Notes under the pieces: model-generated
Databases searched by the model: none
What the model was told of the DNA's origin: nothing
The model's input: only the letters and a program-made list of their open reading frames with translations
NCBI GenBank assembly: GCA_015061525.1
Contig: SUWK01000001.1
Coordinates: 62,001-126,000 of the forward strand
Length of the DNA stretch: 64,000 bases
Source: Lentisphaerota bacterium
GTDB taxonomy: Bacteria > Verrucomicrobiota > Lentisphaeria > Victivallales > Victivallaceae
Direction: 5' to 3'
Position numbers and translations under genes: made by a program
In this document: one piece after another, positions 62,268 through 64,000 of the stretch
Layout: each line of letters begins with the position of its first letter
How positions within the stretch are numbered: the stretch's first letter is position 1

Positions 62268-64000
62268 TCAGGCAAGCATACCTTGTTTTTTATCTTCAAA
62301 GATCTTTTCGCTGGCGGCATCGGAGAATGCTCCGGCTGGCAGAGAGGTTTCGTTACCGAAGTTGAGAGTGATATTTTCCGCAGATACACCGCTGACCGTG
62401 ACGGAGTTTGCTCCGTCTGTGTAAGTAAGCGTATCTGCGTTCCAGTTGCTCACCTCGCCGTCGGCAAACCACAAGGTTACTTTACCATCAGAAAGCTGTT
62501 CAACGGTATCAACACCCCAATCGCTGCCGAAGCTGAAGATATCATCTCCTCCTCCGCCGTGCATGGAGTCGTTACCGATTCCGCCGACGATCACATCATT
62601 GCCGGAACCGCCGATAATCCGGTCATTTCCGGCATCACCGAACAAGGTGTTATTGCCATTGTTTGCCCAGATTGTATCATTGCCGAGTCCACCGTAGATT
62701 TTTACACCGTTGCCGACATAAGCAAACTTCTGACTGGTCAGGTCGATAATATCATCCCCTGCCCCGGCGCGGATCTCATCAATTTGAGCAATACGCGCAG
62801 CATCTTTGCCGAAGGAAGTATAAACATCCTCCACAAAAAGCGCGTCACCATTGGTATCATCGGTCAAAACCAGAATATTGGCATCATCGGAACCGGAGAA
62901 CACATCGGAAATTTTGTTTTTGCCGAGAAGTTCAACTTGCTCTCCTGTTCCATTCCAGCCATTGAGAATACCCTGATGTTCTGCGAAATAACCATCTTCC
63001 CAAGTACCGCTGGCATTGCCGAAGAAAAGATCCATATCGCCATTGGCTTCTGAACTCAACAGCTGCGGTTCGCTGCTATTCTCTGAAACGATAGCATTTC
63101 CGGCGGTAAATACACCATTTTCTGCTTTGACCTGCCACTGGAATGTCCCGGCAGGCAAAGCAAAGAAATCGATCGCGGTGTTTGCGGTTTCAAAACCCAA
63201 TGAGCCGCTGCCGCCGGTAAGTTCAATGGCGTAACTGCCAACTCCGGCGATGCTTGCCCAGCTCAAACCATCAATACTGCCTGAAAGATCCTGAACTTCG
63301 CCCGGAATGACTGCAAACTCCCGAACCGCCGACCACTCTGACATGTTTCCGGCGAGGTCAACACCTCTTACCTGATAATAATAACTGCCGACCGCAAGAT
63401 CATTCAGAGCAAAACCATTGGTACTGACAAATTCACCTTCGCCATCAAGATTTTCCGTTGAACCATAGCGGAAACAGTATCCGCTCATACCGGCATTGTC
63501 TACTGAATCTGTCCAAGTGAATGCGGCATCATAGCCGGAAACCGTTTCCGTAAATTCAGACGGGATTTCCGGAGCGACTTTATCAATATTGGAAACTGTG
63601 ATTTCGCCGGTACTCTCATTGCCAACTGCGTCTTTTGCCCGGAAATAAACCGTACCATTTTCAGAAACAGTAATTTCTCCGGTATAATCGAGCCATTCAC
63701 CATCGCCGATCCGATACTGTTTGACAACACTGTCATGACTGAAAGCCGCCTCAACAGTCACATCAGAGTTTGTCGGATTTGTATTATTGGAGGTCGCAAC
63801 AGGTTTATTCGGGGCAGTCTTATCAATGTTGCGAACTTCGTATTCCGTAATTTCTGAATAGTTGCCCGCAGCATCCTTAGCCCGGAAATAAACAATTCCA
63901 TTGGCGTCCATAACAACTCCGGCAGTGTAAGCTTGCCAAAACTTGTTATCAAGACTGTATTCTTTTGTAACTGTATCATTGCTGAAGGTTGCCATGACTG
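62268..64000 (-). CDS. RTX/Ig-like repeat surface protein, 5'-truncated by window edge
   Basis: About 575 residues of the C-terminal part; the frame stays open to the window end. Two Ig-like repeats (IDKTAPNKPVATSNNTNPTN, VYFRAKDAVGNESTGEITVS), a fibronectin-like segment and then calcium-binding nonapeptides (GGLGNDTIW, GDAGNDRIIGGSGNDVIVGG) near residues 430-490, ending after a short C-terminal domain. RTX repeats fold on calcium and typically mark type I secretion substrates. No ABC/HlyD genes are in view. A KOPS-type octamer at 62757 lies in it. Confidence 0.85.
   Translation of the reverse strand, partial: VMATFSNDTVTKEYSLDNKFWQAYTAGVVMDANGIVYFRAKDAAGNYSEITEYEVRNIDKTAPNKPVATSNNTNPTNSDVTVEAAFSHDSVVKQYRIGDGEWLDYTGEITVSENGTVYFRAKDAVGNESTGEITVSNIDKVAPEIPSEFTETVSGYDAAFTWTDSVDNAGMSGYCFRYGSTENLDGEGEFVSTNGFALNDLAVGSYYYQVRGVDLAGNMSEWSAVREFAVIPGEVQDLSGSIDGLSWASIAGVGSYAIELTGGSGSLGFETANTAIDFFALPAGTFQWQVKAENGVFTAGNAIVSENSSEPQLLSSEANGDMDLFFGNASGTWEDGYFAEHQGILNGWNGTGEQVELLGKNKISDVFSGSDDANILVLTDDTNGDALFVEDVYTSFGKDAARIAQIDEIRAGAGDDIIDLTSQKFAYVGNGVKIYGGLGNDTIWANNGNNTLFGDAGNDRIIGGSGNDVIVGGIGNDSMHGGGGDDIFSFGSDWGVDTVEQLSDGKVTLWFADGEVSNWNADTLTYTDGANSVTVSGVSAENITLNFGNETSLPAGAFSDAASEKIFEDKKQGMLA

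Larger units (their letters stand above)
21553..62764 (-). repeat. KOPS-type GGGNAGGG octamers, right replichore arm
   Basis: Eleven octamers, all on the minus strand, at 21553, 23356, 23808, 27906, 30420, 33578, 41310, 46543, 49605, 54114 (GGGAAGGG) and 62757; all others are GGGCAGGG. Most are embedded in the decamer GGGGCAGGGG. No + strand copy was found right of dif by eye. Those at 46543 and 49605 lie in + strand genes. Confidence 0.85.

Noticed and set aside
2724..62764. Reading the G-rich octamers as Chi recombination sites
   Set aside because: Chi would be expected oriented from the origin too, but the octamer matches GGGNAGGG exactly and switches at dif, which fits KOPS better.
62247..63053. 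268-codon plus-strand frame over the RTX protein
   Set aside because: Arises from repetitive coding on the other strand (GGXGXD codons).

Overview
The window is 64 kb of a bacterial chromosome at moderate G+C. It most resembles a gut-type Lentisphaerota (Victivallales-like) organism. The clues are two pseudopilin-like secreted proteins with the [19 protein letters not shown] signal and SARERGR tail, one of them of the H-X9-DG type, sitting beside an AraC regulator and a secreted protein; an LA_2272-type lipoprotein; a bacterial serpin; and a large RTX/Ig-like surface protein. The taxonomy is inferred from gene style only. I see no IS element, prophage or CRISPR array.

The main structural result is that the window appears to contain the replication terminus. 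A near-canonical 28-bp dif site lies at 20855-20882 in a gene-free AT-rich gap. All ten GGGNAGGG (KOPS-type) octamers I found left of it are on the + strand, and all eleven right of it are on the - strand. FtsK would therefore be directed to the dif gap from both sides. Gene direction agrees in part: almost everything from 21.1 to 43.4 kb is on the - strand.

Layout. 1-6.5 kb: + strand run pyrB(partial)-pyrC-M20 amidohydrolase-HemW-like-SGNH hydrolase-hypothetical-truA. 6.5-11.5 kb: - strand XRE/cupin/acyl-CoA-synthetase fusion, tadA, lipoprotein, tRNA-Gly(CCC), htpX, lemA. 11.6-15.1 kb: + strand ferredoxin-type DUF362, DUF2293, DUF3842 and a strange pseudopilin gene whose 5' part holds three copies of the prepilin signal, a hairpin array and a long hairpin. 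15.1-20.6 kb: asnB lacking the catalytic Cys, tsaE, CPBP protease, HAD phosphatase, SIMPL protein, fabD. 20.6-21.1 kb: dif gap. 21.1-23.4 kb: epimerase, phosphoesterase, two tiny coupled ORFs. 23.4-43.4 kb: long - strand housekeeping block (dnaX, rph, SRP RNA, accD, isochorismatase-like, aminotransferase, 5'-3' exonuclease with a structured leader, GNAT, argC, DUF1846, mannitol-dehydrogenase-like, PHP, hypothetical, der, pyrF, YibE/F, alkaline phosphatase, GH2). 43.6-47.3 kb: + strand glycerol-3-phosphate-dehydrogenase-like operon with a DUF1667 protein and an XRE-cupin regulator. 47.3-57.4 kb: serpin, mnmG, orphan ABC permease, LA_2272 lipoprotein, MFS, DEAD helicase, galU, GHMP kinase, small secreted protein. 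57.5-64 kb: frameshifted secreted protein plus pseudopilin with a divergent AraC regulator, a decayed HTH fragment, an AllA-like protein and the 3' part of an RTX/Ig-like surface protein.

Pyrimidine synthesis is represented by pyrB, pyrC and pyrF, fatty-acid initiation by fabD and accD, tRNA modification by truA, tadA, tsaE and mnmG. Likely promoters repeatedly show TTGNNN, a 16-17 bp spacer and TATATT.
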